Shown piece by piece: positions 35,096 to 42,736 of a stretch of DNA of 64,000 nucleotides. The position numbers and the translations under genes are program-made. The notes beneath the pieces are model-generated. The model was not told the DNA's origin. It searched no databases and was given only the letters and a program-made list of their open reading frames with translations. The DNA comes from Gammaproteobacteria bacterium (lineage in GTDB: Bacteria; Pseudomonadota; Gammaproteobacteria; Burkholderiales; Rhodocyclaceae), in NCBI GenBank assembly GCA_029289265.1, contig JARFTX010000013.1, positions 1 through 64,000 on the forward strand, given 5' to 3'. Each line of letters opens with the position of its first letter. Within the stretch, counting starts at the first letter, position 1.

Positions 35096-35929
35096 ATGTC
35101 CTATCCGGACGGCCGCATGGCCGCACGCTTCCCACCCACCTCGACACCGGCGATCTGGAAATCGCCGCGCCTCGCGGCCGGCGTGAACGGCGCAAGCACG
35201 GCAGCACGGCTGCTCGCCTTCGCGCTGCCGGCGATGGAAGCGCTCTATCGGCAGTTTGCCGATCCGGGCCTCACTGTGCTGCTCAGCGACCAGGACGGTG
35301 CCATCCTGTGCATGATTGGCGCCGGTGTGGCCCAGCGCGAAGCGCTCGACGCAAGCCGAAGTGCCGTGCCGGAGGAATCGCTCGTCGGGCCGTGGCCTGA
35401 ACGGTGGCAGCGCCGCGCCGGACCGCCCGGCATCGCCACGCTGCGCCTCGACCCGGCACAGGCCGATCCGGCGCTGCTGGGGATCGCCGCGCCAGTGCTT
35501 TCTCCCGACCAGCGGGTGCTGGGCATGCTGGGCGCGGTCGGCTTTTTCGGCGGACGCCCGGCGAGCTCGGAGCAGCTCACCCATCCGAACGCGCTGCTGC
35601 ACACCACGGTGGAGATCATCGAGCATCGCATGATCGAGCACGACGAGCGCGGCTTTCTGGTGCTGCGCTTTCACCCGCGCCGCGGCATGCTGGGGAGCCC
35701 CCTCGAAGCGCTCGCGGTGTTCGACCACGACAGCCGGCTGGTGGCGGCCAACCGCGTGGCCAGACGCCTGCTCCCGGACGGCGACCGCGCCAACGGGGCC
35801 CAATGCTCCACCCTGTTCGATGCGCCTTGGCAGGGGCTGGTCGGCTATGCTGCGCTGTGCCTCGCCGACCCCTTCAAGCTGCGCGTGCGCGGCGGCACGC
35901 CGCTGTTCGCCCAAGCGCTGCTGCGCTGA
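35096..35929 (+). CDS. Orphan GAF/PAS sensor protein (AcoR N-terminal-like, no AAA+ domain)
   Basis: The 277-residue cytoplasmic protein resembles only the sensory half of AcoR-type sigma54 activators: a GAF domain (FADPGLTVLLSDQDGAILC near residues 55-75, continuing to about 195) and a PAS-like segment (LEALAVFDHDSRLVAANRVA). It ends at residue 277 with no AAA+ or HTH, and no remnant of these follows. It may act as a partner or inhibitor of the full-length regulator at 12989-15028, or be a remnant. The start is uncertain (35051 or 35096). A sigma54 promoter for the next operon lies 22 bases after its stop. Confidence 0.72.
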   Translation: MSYPDGRMAARFPPTSTPAIWKSPRLAAGVNGASTAARLLAFALPAMEALYRQFADPGLTVLLSDQDGAILCMIGAGVAQREALDASRSAVPEESLVGPWPERWQRRAGPPGIATLRLDPAQADPALLGIAAPVLSPDQRVLGMLGAVGFFGGRPASSEQLTHPNALLHTTVEIIEHRMIEHDERGFLVLRFHPRRGMLGSPLEALAVFDHDSRLVAANRVARRLLPDGDRANGAQCSTLFDAPWQGLVGYAALCLADPFKLRVRGGTPLFAQALLR

Positions 35930-35950
35930 GCCGAGAAACGGCTCTCACGC

Positions 35951-35965
35951 TGGCACGACGCTTGC
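35951..35965 (+). promoter_or_regulatory. Sigma54 (RpoN) promoter of the two-component operon
   Basis: TGGCACG-ACGC-TTGC fits the -24/-12 consensus exactly. The predicted start is near 35977, about 243 bases before the kinase gene. In the rest of the gap 35930-36219 I see no gene and no CAAAAAGT enhancer repeat. Confidence 0.8.
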
Positions 35966-36219
35966 GGGCCGAACATGTATCGATGACAAACCAACCCTAC
36001 TGAAACCCGGGCCGACATGATCCAGTCTACGTGCTACGGTCGGCGCCCATTCGCCCCTGCGACGACTTCGTCCGCAAGCGGCCGACCGCATTGCATCGGC
36101 GCGGAAACGGCGCACGCCGCTTGCGAAGCGGCAAGCCGTCGGGGGCGGGTCCACCGCGTCCAGGGTGTTCCGGTGCACCGCGGCGGGCGGCGCCGTGATC
36201 GGATCGAGGGAGATCGGTC

Positions 36220-37599
36220 TTGAACCAGAAGCGCTTCATCCCCACGCTGCACGGCCGCATCGTCGTGGTGCTGACCGCTTTGCTCGCGGTGGTGCTGGTC
36301 ATTCTCGCAATGTGGTGGGCGCGCGAGGCGCGCAACGCGATCCACGAGGAAGTGCAGGCGGCCACGCGCGTCGCCGAGCAGTGGCTCGTCGTCCTGATTC
36401 CCGAGACGCTGCGCGACACGGCACAAGGCCAGGACCGGCTCATGACCCACTTGCAGGCGGTCGGCCGCCTGCGCGCCAACCGCCTGGAAGTGCTCGGCCC
36501 GGGCGGCGATCTGCTGCACGTCTCGCCGGAGCCTACGTGGAAGGCCGGGCGCGATGCGCCGCACTGGTTCGCGCGCTGGATCTCGCCGGTCGTGCCCGAG
36601 CGCCGCTTCGCCGCGGGCGAATGGGAGATCGTGCTGCGCCCGGACACCTCGCGCGCGGTGCTCGACGCCTGGGACGACGTCACCGCCGGCCTGGGCTGGG
36701 CCGGCGCGGTGCTGCTGCTGGTGTGGGTCGCCTCGCGCGCAGCGCTCAATCGGGCGTTGGCGCCGCTGGGCCAGATCGAGGCGGCGCTGTCGCGTGGTGC
36801 CGACGGCAAGTTCGACACGCGGCTGCCGGCGTTCCATGTCCAGGAGCTCGACCATCTCGCGGAGAGCTACAACCGGCTTGCCGACAGCCTCGACCGAACC
36901 CGCGCGCACAACGTGCGCCTGGAACAGGACCAGGCCTTCTCCCGCGCGGTGCAGAGCCGACTCGAAGAGGAGCGGCGGCTCATCGCGCGCGAGCTTCACG
37001 ACGAGGTCGGCCAGGCCGTGACCGCGGTGCGGGCGATCACCGGCGCGATTCTGCAGCGCACTGCCGACCAGCCGCAGCTCTACGGCAGCGCGCAGGCGAT
37101 CATGGCGATGACCGGCCAGATGCAGGACGGCGTGCGCACGATCGTGCAACGGCTGCGCCCGCCGGCCGGATCCGGCTCGCGTCTCGACCAGGCCGTGAGC
37201 GGCTATTGCGCGCTGTGGTCGAGCCACCACCCCGACATCCAGGTCGAGTGCCGCACCACGCCGCTGCCCTCGCCCGCCGCCGACGCGCTGGCGCTCGCCG
37301 TGCTGCGCCTGCTGCAGGAAAGCCTGACCAACGTCGCCCGCCATGCCTGCGCGAGCCGGGTCGAGGTGCGGCTCGAATGCGACGACGAGCACATCGAGCT
37401 CGAAGTCACCGACAACGGCCGCGGGCTCGCCGGCACCGCCGCACCCAACCGCTTCGGCATCACCGGCATGCGCGAGCGCGTGAGCGAATTGCACGGCGAG
37501 CTGCGGCTCGAGTCGCCACGCGAGGGGGGACTGCGCGTGCGCGCGCTGCTGCCGCGCAATCTGCCTCTCGAGGAGAGCCACGATGGCGATGCCGCTTGA
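36220..37599 (+). CDS. NarL-type sensor histidine kinase (HisKA_3)
   Basis: The 459-residue membrane kinase has a first transmembrane helix at about 13-33, a periplasmic domain of about 120 residues, a second helix near 165-185 and HAMP. The dimerisation domain has the phospho-acceptor His260 in RELHDEVGQAV, and the HATPase shows NVARHA, DNGRGL and GITGMRERV. The start is TTG with GAGGGAG upstream. It overlaps the response regulator gene by 17 bases. Kinase/regulator pairs of this kind control PQQ alcohol dehydrogenase genes in Pseudomonas and methylotrophs, so sensing of alcohol, aldehyde or lanthanide status is plausible but unproven. Confidence 0.9.
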   Translation: MNQKRFIPTLHGRIVVVLTALLAVVLVILAMWWAREARNAIHEEVQAATRVAEQWLVVLIPETLRDTAQGQDRLMTHLQAVGRLRANRLEVLGPGGDLLHVSPEPTWKAGRDAPHWFARWISPVVPERRFAAGEWEIVLRPDTSRAVLDAWDDVTAGLGWAGAVLLLVWVASRAALNRALAPLGQIEAALSRGADGKFDTRLPAFHVQELDHLAESYNRLADSLDRTRAHNVRLEQDQAFSRAVQSRLEEERRLIARELHDEVGQAVTAVRAITGAILQRTADQPQLYGSAQAIMAMTGQMQDGVRTIVQRLRPPAGSGSRLDQAVSGYCALWSSHHPDIQVECRTTPLPSPAADALALAVLRLLQESLTNVARHACASRVEVRLECDDEHIELEVTDNGRGLAGTAAPNRFGITGMRERVSELHGELRLESPREGGLRVRALLPRNLPLEESHDGDAA

Positions 37600-38230
37600 G
37601 AATCTTCGCCTGGTGCTGGCGGACGACCACGCGGTGGTGCGCATGGGCTTCCGGATGCTGCTCGAAGGCGCCGGCGCGACCATCGTCGCCGAGGCCGACA
37701 GCGGCGAGGCCGCGCTCGCCGCCTGCACCGAACACCGTCCCGACGTGCTGGTGATGGACGTTTCGATGCCCGGCATCGGCGGACTCGGCGCGCTCGAACG
37801 CCTGCTCAGCCGCTCACCCGAGGCCCGCGTGCTGATGCTCTCGGCCCACGACGACGCGCAGATCCCGTCGCGGGCGCTGCGCGCCGGCGCGACCGGCTAC
37901 CTCTCCAAGCGCGCCCAGCCGCAGGAGTTCGTCCGCGCCGTGGGCCTGGTCGCGCGCGGCCAGCGCTACCTCGACCCCGAGATCGCCCCGCAGCTCGCGC
38001 TGGCGCAGTTCGGCGGCGCCTCGAGCCCGGCCGATGCGCTGACCGACAAGGAATTCACGATCTTCCTCGAACTCGCCCGCGGCCACTCCGTCGCCGAGGT
38101 CGCAAGCACCCACAAGCTCAGCCCCAGCACCGTCGGCACCCACCTCTACCACATCAAGCAAAAGCTCAACGCCTCGAACGCCGCGGAGCTGGCGCTGATC
38201 GCGGTGCGCGCGGGCCTGATCGACGTGTAG
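37583..38230 (+). CDS. LuxR/NarL-family response regulator
   Basis: The 215-residue regulator has a receiver domain (Asp59 in VLVMDVSMPG, Lys in YLSKRAQP) and a LuxR helix-turn-helix (LARGHSVAEVASTHKLSPST, VGTHLYHIKQKL). Size and layout match regulators such as ErbR/AgmR/ExaE of PQQ alcohol oxidation systems, which is suggestive given the adjacent pqq operon. It converges with pqqE, with 54 bases between the stops. It is co-expressed with the kinase from a sigma54 promoter. Confidence 0.9.
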   Translation: MAMPLENLRLVLADDHAVVRMGFRMLLEGAGATIVAEADSGEAALAACTEHRPDVLVMDVSMPGIGGLGALERLLSRSPEARVLMLSAHDDAQIPSRALRAGATGYLSKRAQPQEFVRAVGLVARGQRYLDPEIAPQLALAQFGGASSPADALTDKEFTIFLELARGHSVAEVASTHKLSPSTVGTHLYHIKQKLNASNAAELALIAVRAGLIDV

Positions 38231-38284
38231 CGCCGCCCGGCGCGACCTCGCGCACAGGGACAGAGCCCCAGCCACACACGCGGC

Positions 38285-39475
38285 TCAGCGCCCCCGCTCC
38301 GCAATCAGCCGCTTCGACTCGGCCGGGCCGCGGAAGACCAGCGGCGCGATCTGGCTCGGGCGCAATTCGGCGCTCTGCGCCCGCTCGACCGCGGCCGTCA
38401 CCACGCCGTGCGCCGGCGACTTGTCGCACACCGGGTCGGCCACGGCGGCGTCGCCCGCCAGCATGAACGCCTGGCAGCGGCAGCCGCCGAGGTCCTTCTC
38501 CTTCTCGGGGCAGCTGCGGCACGGCTCCTTCATCCAGCCGGTGCCGCGGAAGCGGTTGAAGCCTTCGGAGTCATACCAGATGCGCGCGACGGCCATGTCG
38601 CGGACGTTGGGAAAGGCGAGCCCGGGCAGCATCCTCGCGGTATGGCACGGCAGCGCGGTGCCGTCGGGCGTGACGGTCAGGAAGACGTTGCCCCAGCCGT
38701 TCATGCACTTCTTGGGCCGCGTCTCGTAGTAGTCGGGAACGACGAAGAAGATGCGGATGCGCTCGCCGAAGCGTGCCCGATACTCGTTGGTGACGCGCTC
38801 GGCGAGCTCGATCTGTTCGCGCGAGGGCAGCAGGTGGTCACGGTTCACGAGCGCCCACGAGTAGTACTGGCTGTTGGCGAGCTCGAGGTACTCGGCGCCG
38901 AGCTCCAGCGCGAGTTCGATGATCTGGTCGATGTAGTCGATGTTGAGCCGATGGATCACGCAGTTCATCACCATCGGCCAGCCGTGCGCCTTGATCGTGT
39001 GCGCGACCCGGCGCTTGAGCTCGAAAGTGCGGGTGTGCGACAGGAAGTCGTTGAGCTCGCGCGTCGAGTCCTGGAACGAGAGCTGGATGTGGTCGAGCCC
39101 CGCCTCGCGCAGCGCCCGCGCGCGGGCCTCGTCGAGGCCCACGCCCGAGGTCAGCAGGTTGGTGTAGAAGCCCAGCCGGTGCGCCTCGGCGACCAGCACC
39201 TCGAGGTCATCGCGCAGCATCGGCTCGCCGCCCGAGAAGCCACACTGCACGCTGCCGGCGGCGCGCGCCTCGCGCAGCACCCGCAGCCAGTCGTCGGTCG
39301 AAAGCTCGTTCTCTGTCGCCGCGAAGTCGACCGGGTTGTAGCAAAACACGCAGTGCAGCGGGCAGCGGTAGGTCAGCTCGAGCAGCAGCCACAGCGGCGG
39401 GCCGATGGCGCGATCGGCGGCCGACGACGGTTCGGACGCCGGAGCGGTGAGGAGGCCGGGGTCGGTGGCGTTCAT
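38285..39475 (-). CDS. pqqE: PQQ synthase PqqE (radical SAM)
   Basis: The 396-residue radical SAM/SPASM enzyme has the cluster motif C38-PLH-C42-VF-C45 and C-terminal cysteines (CMNGW, CHTA, CRSCPEKEKDLGGCRCQ) for the auxiliary clusters. It makes the carbon-carbon bond between Glu and Tyr of the PqqA peptide, the first chemical step of PQQ synthesis. It starts just after the pqqD stop. The residues before position 25 are a less conserved extension. It is last in the pqqABCDE operon. Confidence 0.97.
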   Translation of the reverse strand: MNATDPGLLTAPASEPSSAADRAIGPPLWLLLELTYRCPLHCVFCYNPVDFAATENELSTDDWLRVLREARAAGSVQCGFSGGEPMLRDDLEVLVAEAHRLGFYTNLLTSGVGLDEARARALREAGLDHIQLSFQDSTRELNDFLSHTRTFELKRRVAHTIKAHGWPMVMNCVIHRLNIDYIDQIIELALELGAEYLELANSQYYSWALVNRDHLLPSREQIELAERVTNEYRARFGERIRIFFVVPDYYETRPKKCMNGWGNVFLTVTPDGTALPCHTARMLPGLAFPNVRDMAVARIWYDSEGFNRFRGTGWMKEPCRSCPEKEKDLGGCRCQAFMLAGDAAVADPVCDKSPAHGVVTAAVERAQSAELRPSQIAPLVFRGPAESKRLIAERGR

Positions 39476-39476
39476 A

Positions 39477-39758
39477 TCAGACCTCGATCCAGTGCTGGTG
39501 CAGCGCGACGTCGAGGAAGCCGATCACGTCGTCCTCCAGCCCCTGCGTCGAAAAGGCCGCCTCGAGCTCGGCGACGAGCTCGGCGACGCTGCGGCGGCCG
39601 TCGCAGCGCTTGAGGATTTCGCCGGCGCTGCCGTTGAGCTTCACCATCCCCTCCGGATAGAGCAGCACCCACGACTGCTGCGCCTCCTCCCACTGCAGCC
39701 GAAAGCGCGGCGACACGCGCGGGCGCGTGCTCGACGTGACCTCGACCGCGGCGCTCAT
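39477..39758 (-). CDS. pqqD: PqqA-binding chaperone PqqD
   Basis: The 93-residue winged-helix peptide-recognition protein has the family core [35 protein letters not shown] and a C-terminal helix. It binds PqqA and presents it to PqqE. Its ATG overlaps the pqqC stop (ATGA). The length is typical. Confidence 0.96.
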   Translation of the reverse strand: MSAAVEVTSSTRPRVSPRFRLQWEEAQQSWVLLYPEGMVKLNGSAGEILKRCDGRRSVAELVAELEAAFSTQGLEDDVIGFLDVALHQHWIEV

Positions 39759-40540
39759 GCCTTGGGCCCCTTGATCTCGATCTCGCACTCGCTCAGCATG
39801 ATCGCGTCGGCGAGCGCCCACAGCACGTCGAGCTTGAACTGCAGGATCGCCAGCGCCCGCTCTTGCAGTGCGCGGCTGCGGCTGAAGTACTCGAGCGTGA
39901 ACCGCAGGCCGTGCTCGACGTCGCGCCGCGCCTGGGTGAGGCGGTTGCGGAAGTACTGCAGCCCCTCGGTATCGACCCACGGATACATGCTCGGCCAGGT
40001 GTCGATGCGCTGCTGGTGGATGTGCGGCGCGAAGAGCTCGGTGAGGCTCGCCGCGATCGCCTCCTGCCAGGGTCGCTGGCGCGCGAAGTTCACGTAGGCG
40101 TCGACCGCGAAGCGCACGCCCGGCACGACCCGGCGCAACGAGGTCGTCTCCTCGCGCGCGAGCCCCACCGCCTCGCCGAGCCGGATCCACGCCTCGATGC
40201 CGCCTGCATCGGCCGCGCCGCCCAGCTGATAGCCGTCGTGGTCGAGGATGCGCTGCACCCACTCGCGACGGATCGCGCGATCCGGGCAGTTGGCGAGGAT
40301 CGCCGCATCCTTCACCGGAATCGCGATCTGGTAGTAGAAGCGGTTCGCGACCCAGCCCTGCAGCTGCGCGCGGGTGAGCCGCCCTTCGGCCATCATCACG
40401 TGGAACGGATGGTGGATGTGGTAGCTCGTGCCCTTGGCCCGCAGCTTGGCCTCGAACTCGTCGCGCGGCCACGGCGCGCCGGCCGTGTCGTCGGCGGCGA
40501 GATCGGTGAGGTGGTCGGCGACCGGTTCCAGTTGGTCCAT
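39755..40540 (-). CDS. pqqC: Pyrroloquinoline-quinone synthase PqqC
   Basis: The 261-residue cofactor-free oxidase catalyses the last ring closure and eight-electron oxidation to PQQ. Hallmarks are [14 protein letters not shown] near residue 40, [18 protein letters not shown] and a C-terminal bundle, with [11 protein letters not shown] and [13 protein letters not shown]. The start is chosen at the ATG giving [10 protein letters not shown], as the upstream part does not fit the family. Confidence 0.97.
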   Translation of the reverse strand: MDQLEPVADHLTDLAADDTAGAPWPRDEFEAKLRAKGTSYHIHHPFHVMMAEGRLTRAQLQGWVANRFYYQIAIPVKDAAILANCPDRAIRREWVQRILDHDGYQLGGAADAGGIEAWIRLGEAVGLAREETTSLRRVVPGVRFAVDAYVNFARQRPWQEAIAASLTELFAPHIHQQRIDTWPSMYPWVDTEGLQYFRNRLTQARRDVEHGLRFTLEYFSRSRALQERALAILQFKLDVLWALADAIMLSECEIEIKGPKA

Positions 40541-40577
40541 GCAGCGCTCCCGTGTCCGGCACGCCCGCTCGCGCGGT

Positions 40578-41492
40578 CTACAGCTCGATCTCCATCCCGT
40601 CGAAGGCAAGCTCGACACCTCGGGCGTCGAGTTCGGCCCGCTCGGGGCTGTCCTCGTCCAGGATCGGATTGGTGTTGTTGATGTGGATCAGCACCTTGCG
40701 GGTGCGCGACGGCAGCCGCGCGAGCCACTCGAGCATCCCGCCCTCGCCGGACTGCGGCAGGTGCCCCATCGCGCGCGAGGTCTTCGCCGAGGCGCCGAGG
40801 CGGATCATCTCGTCGTCGGTCCACAAGGTGCCGTCGACCAGCACGCAGTCGGCCTGCTCCATCGCCGCCCACACCTCGGGCTCCATCACGCCGAGCCCCG
40901 GCGCGTAGAACAACCGCCGGCCGGTGGCCGCCGCGATCAGGCTCACCCCGATGTTGTCGCCGGGCTGCGGACGGTCGCGGTGCGGCGAATACGGCGGGGC
41001 ATTGCTCGTGAGCGGCACCGCCGCCAGGCGCACGCCCGGCACCGCAGGAATCTCGAACATTCCGGCGAGCGGTACTTCGTGCCAGTCCACGCCGCAATAA
41101 TGGCCGAGCACGCGAAAGAGCGGATTACCGGTATTGAGGTCCTCGCGCACCTGGGCCGTGGTCCATACCGGCCAACGGCTGCGATGTTCGCGCAGCATGT
41201 AGAGGCCGGTGGTGTGGTCGATCTGCGCGTCGATCAGCACGATCGCCGCGATCGCGGTGTCGCGCAGCGCGCGCCCCGGCTGCAGCTCGGGGAAGTCCTG
41301 AACCTGCCGCAGCACGTCGGGCGAGGCGTTGAACAGGATCCATGCCCCGGCGTCGCCGCTCACCGCGATCGAGGACTGGGTGCGGGCTTGAGCTCGCACC
41401 GTGCCCCGACGCAGGCCGTCACAGTTGCGGCAATTGCAGTTCCACTGCGGAAAGCCGCCCCCCGCGGCGGAGCCGAGTACGCGAACGCGCAT
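40578..41492 (-). CDS. pqqB: PQQ biosynthesis hydroxylase PqqB
   Basis: The 304-residue metallo-beta-lactamase-fold protein has [19 protein letters not shown] at the start (zinc site cysteines WNCNCRNC) and [15 protein letters not shown]. It hydroxylates the Tyr of the PqqE-crosslinked dipeptide. The start at 41492 gives the exact family N-terminus. It follows pqqA by 56 bases; the pqqA-pqqB gap has no strong hairpin that I can point to. Confidence 0.97.
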   Translation of the reverse strand: MRVRVLGSAAGGGFPQWNCNCRNCDGLRRGTVRAQARTQSSIAVSGDAGAWILFNASPDVLRQVQDFPELQPGRALRDTAIAAIVLIDAQIDHTTGLYMLREHRSRWPVWTTAQVREDLNTGNPLFRVLGHYCGVDWHEVPLAGMFEIPAVPGVRLAAVPLTSNAPPYSPHRDRPQPGDNIGVSLIAAATGRRLFYAPGLGVMEPEVWAAMEQADCVLVDGTLWTDDEMIRLGASAKTSRAMGHLPQSGEGGMLEWLARLPSRTRKVLIHINNTNPILDEDSPERAELDARGVELAFDGMEIEL

Positions 41493-41548
41493 GCGACCGT
41501 CGACCGAGCTGGCGGGGCCGTCGCGCGCGACGGCACCGCCGCCCAACC

Positions 41549-41623
41549 TCACCGCGTTGCGATGTACATCGTGATTTCAAAGCCGAAGCGATAGTCGCAG
41601 GCCTTGGGCGTTTCCCATTTCAT
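41549..41623 (-). CDS. pqqA: PQQ precursor peptide PqqA
   Basis: The 24-residue peptide MKWETPKACDYRFGFEITMY plus four residues contains the conserved Glu16 and Tyr20 (E-x-x-x-Y) that become PQQ. GGAGAGAG lies 8 bases upstream. It heads pqqABCDE. The upstream region (41624-41760) contains no sigma54 match; a Fur-like word is noted separately. Confidence 0.95.
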   Translation of the reverse strand: MKWETPKACDYRFGFEITMYIATR

Positions 41624-41763
41624 GATGTCTCTCTCCGTTTGCATGTGGGCTGAAACTGGCGCATCCGGCCAGGCGCTCCGGGTTGCCCCATCGCACGCCT
41701 CATCGTGCACCGACGGACAACCCCGGGGCAGCCCGGAATTCGCGAAATGGGGGTAGAGATTTT

Positions 41764-41782
41764 CATGAGAATCGTTGTCGTT
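41764..41782. promoter_or_regulatory. Possible Fur-like box between pqqA and the toxin-antitoxin module
   Basis: ATGAGAATCGTTGTC at 41765-41779 agrees at 12 of 15 positions with the Fur-box core ATGATAATCATTATC. It is about 140 bases upstream of pqqA and 180 upstream of the antitoxin. A single hand match of this kind is weak evidence for iron control of PQQ synthesis. Confidence 0.25.
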
Positions 41783-41911
41783 CGCGACCACTTCCTTCAA
41801 GAGGTCGGAAGAACGTTTCGGCCATCAATACTCGCTGCGCGCAGCAAGACGGCGCGACGCGGCGACTTCTGGGCAAGAGGCCCCTGCATGACAAGGCGCA
41901 TCACAAGGCGC

Positions 41912-41940
41912 TTGACTCGCTCCATTTTCGTCGCTATTTT
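41912..41940 (+). promoter_or_regulatory. Sigma70 promoter of the first toxin-antitoxin module
   Basis: TTGACT and TATTTT are separated by exactly 17 bases, a good match to the -35/-10 consensus, 25 bases before the antitoxin ATG. The rest of the 341-base gap 41624-41964 shows nothing coding. Confidence 0.6.
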
Positions 41941-41964
41941 CAGCTCTTATTCAGGAGCCAAAGC

Positions 41965-42216
41965 ATGGAAACGATCTTTAGCGACGTCACGGTCAGCATG
42001 TCGGAATTCAAGAAGAATCCCGCCTCCGTGCTGCGGGAAGCCAATAGCCGTCCCGTAGCGGTGCTCAACCACAACAAGGCCGCGTTCTACATGGTCGAGC
42101 CTAAGCTGTTCCAGGCGATGGTCGAGGAACTGGCCGATCAGGACCTGTACCGCACGGTGCTGGCCCGCGTCGCGGAAAAAGGCCAGGCGGTCGAGGTCGA
42201 CATTGACGAAATCTGA
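41965..42216 (+). CDS. Antitoxin, Phd/YefM family
   Basis: The 83-residue protein starts METIFSDVTVSMSEFKKNPA, the Phd/YefM DNA-binding fold in which a short strand-helix unit (SEFKKNPASVLREAN) precedes VAVLNHNKAAFYMVEP. Its acidic C-terminus (VEVDIDEI) would wrap the toxin. CAGGAG lies at -12. It overlaps the toxin gene by 14 bases, giving a standard antitoxin-first type II module. Confidence 0.88.
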   Translation: METIFSDVTVSMSEFKKNPASVLREANSRPVAVLNHNKAAFYMVEPKLFQAMVEELADQDLYRTVLARVAEKGQAVEVDIDEI

Positions 42217-42571
42217 GCCGCCGAAGACGAAGTACAAGCACAAGCTGTTCTTCGTCCCATCCGCCCTGCGTGAATGGCAGGCGCTCGACGGCTCGGTGAA
42301 GGAGCCCCTGCGCAAACTGCTGCGCAAGCGCCTCGACAACCCACACGTACCCGGCAGTGCGCTCCGTGGGGAGCTTGCGGGCTACTACAAGATCAAGCTC
42401 CTCAGGCAGGGTTACCGGCTGGTCTATTGCGTCGAGGACGACGCGCTCATCGTCATGGTCATGGCCATCGACAAACGCGAGGACGGGCTGGTCTATCGCT
42501 CGGTGCTGAACCGACTCGCCGAGAAGGCGACCGAACTCGCCCAAGCGGTCAAGGCGAAAATCGCCCCCTGA
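42203..42571 (+). CDS. Toxin, RelE family mRNA interferase
   Basis: The 122-residue RelE-fold protein has the core LFFVPSALREWQALDGSVKE, LRGELAGYYKIKLLRQGYRLVYCVED and a C-terminal part longer than in E. coli RelE (95 residues). The basic and aromatic residues used for ribosome-bound mRNA cleavage (the Lys-rich start, Arg in YKIKLLRQGYRL) are present. It is paired with the upstream Phd/YefM antitoxin. Confidence 0.88.
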   Translation: MTKSEPPKTKYKHKLFFVPSALREWQALDGSVKEPLRKLLRKRLDNPHVPGSALRGELAGYYKIKLLRQGYRLVYCVEDDALIVMVMAIDKREDGLVYRSVLNRLAEKATELAQAVKAKIAP

Positions 42572-42641
42572 CAACGCCGCGCCAGGTTCGCGCGGCGGTC
42601 CGAAGGCACCGCCTCGACGCGGCGCTCATGATTTTCTGTAG

Positions 42642-42662
42642 CCCCATTTCGTGCGAATGGGG
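42642..42662 (+). terminator. Hairpin between the RelE toxin gene and the TonB receptor gene
   Basis: CCCCATT and AATGGGG form a perfect 7-base stem around a 7-base loop. No T tract follows, so it may instead be a leader hairpin or operator for the receptor gene that starts 75 bases downstream. Confidence 0.4.
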
Positions 42663-42736
42663 AGGCGGCAAGGTATGCGGGCCGCCGACAATCTGGGGCC
42701 ATACCAACAATTCGACCGCCAAAGGAAAATCCACCG

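Noticed and set aside
42601-42736. Cobalamin riboswitch upstream of the TonB receptor
   Set aside because: The leader is short and I could not find the conserved B12-box; only a simple 7-base hairpin is present.
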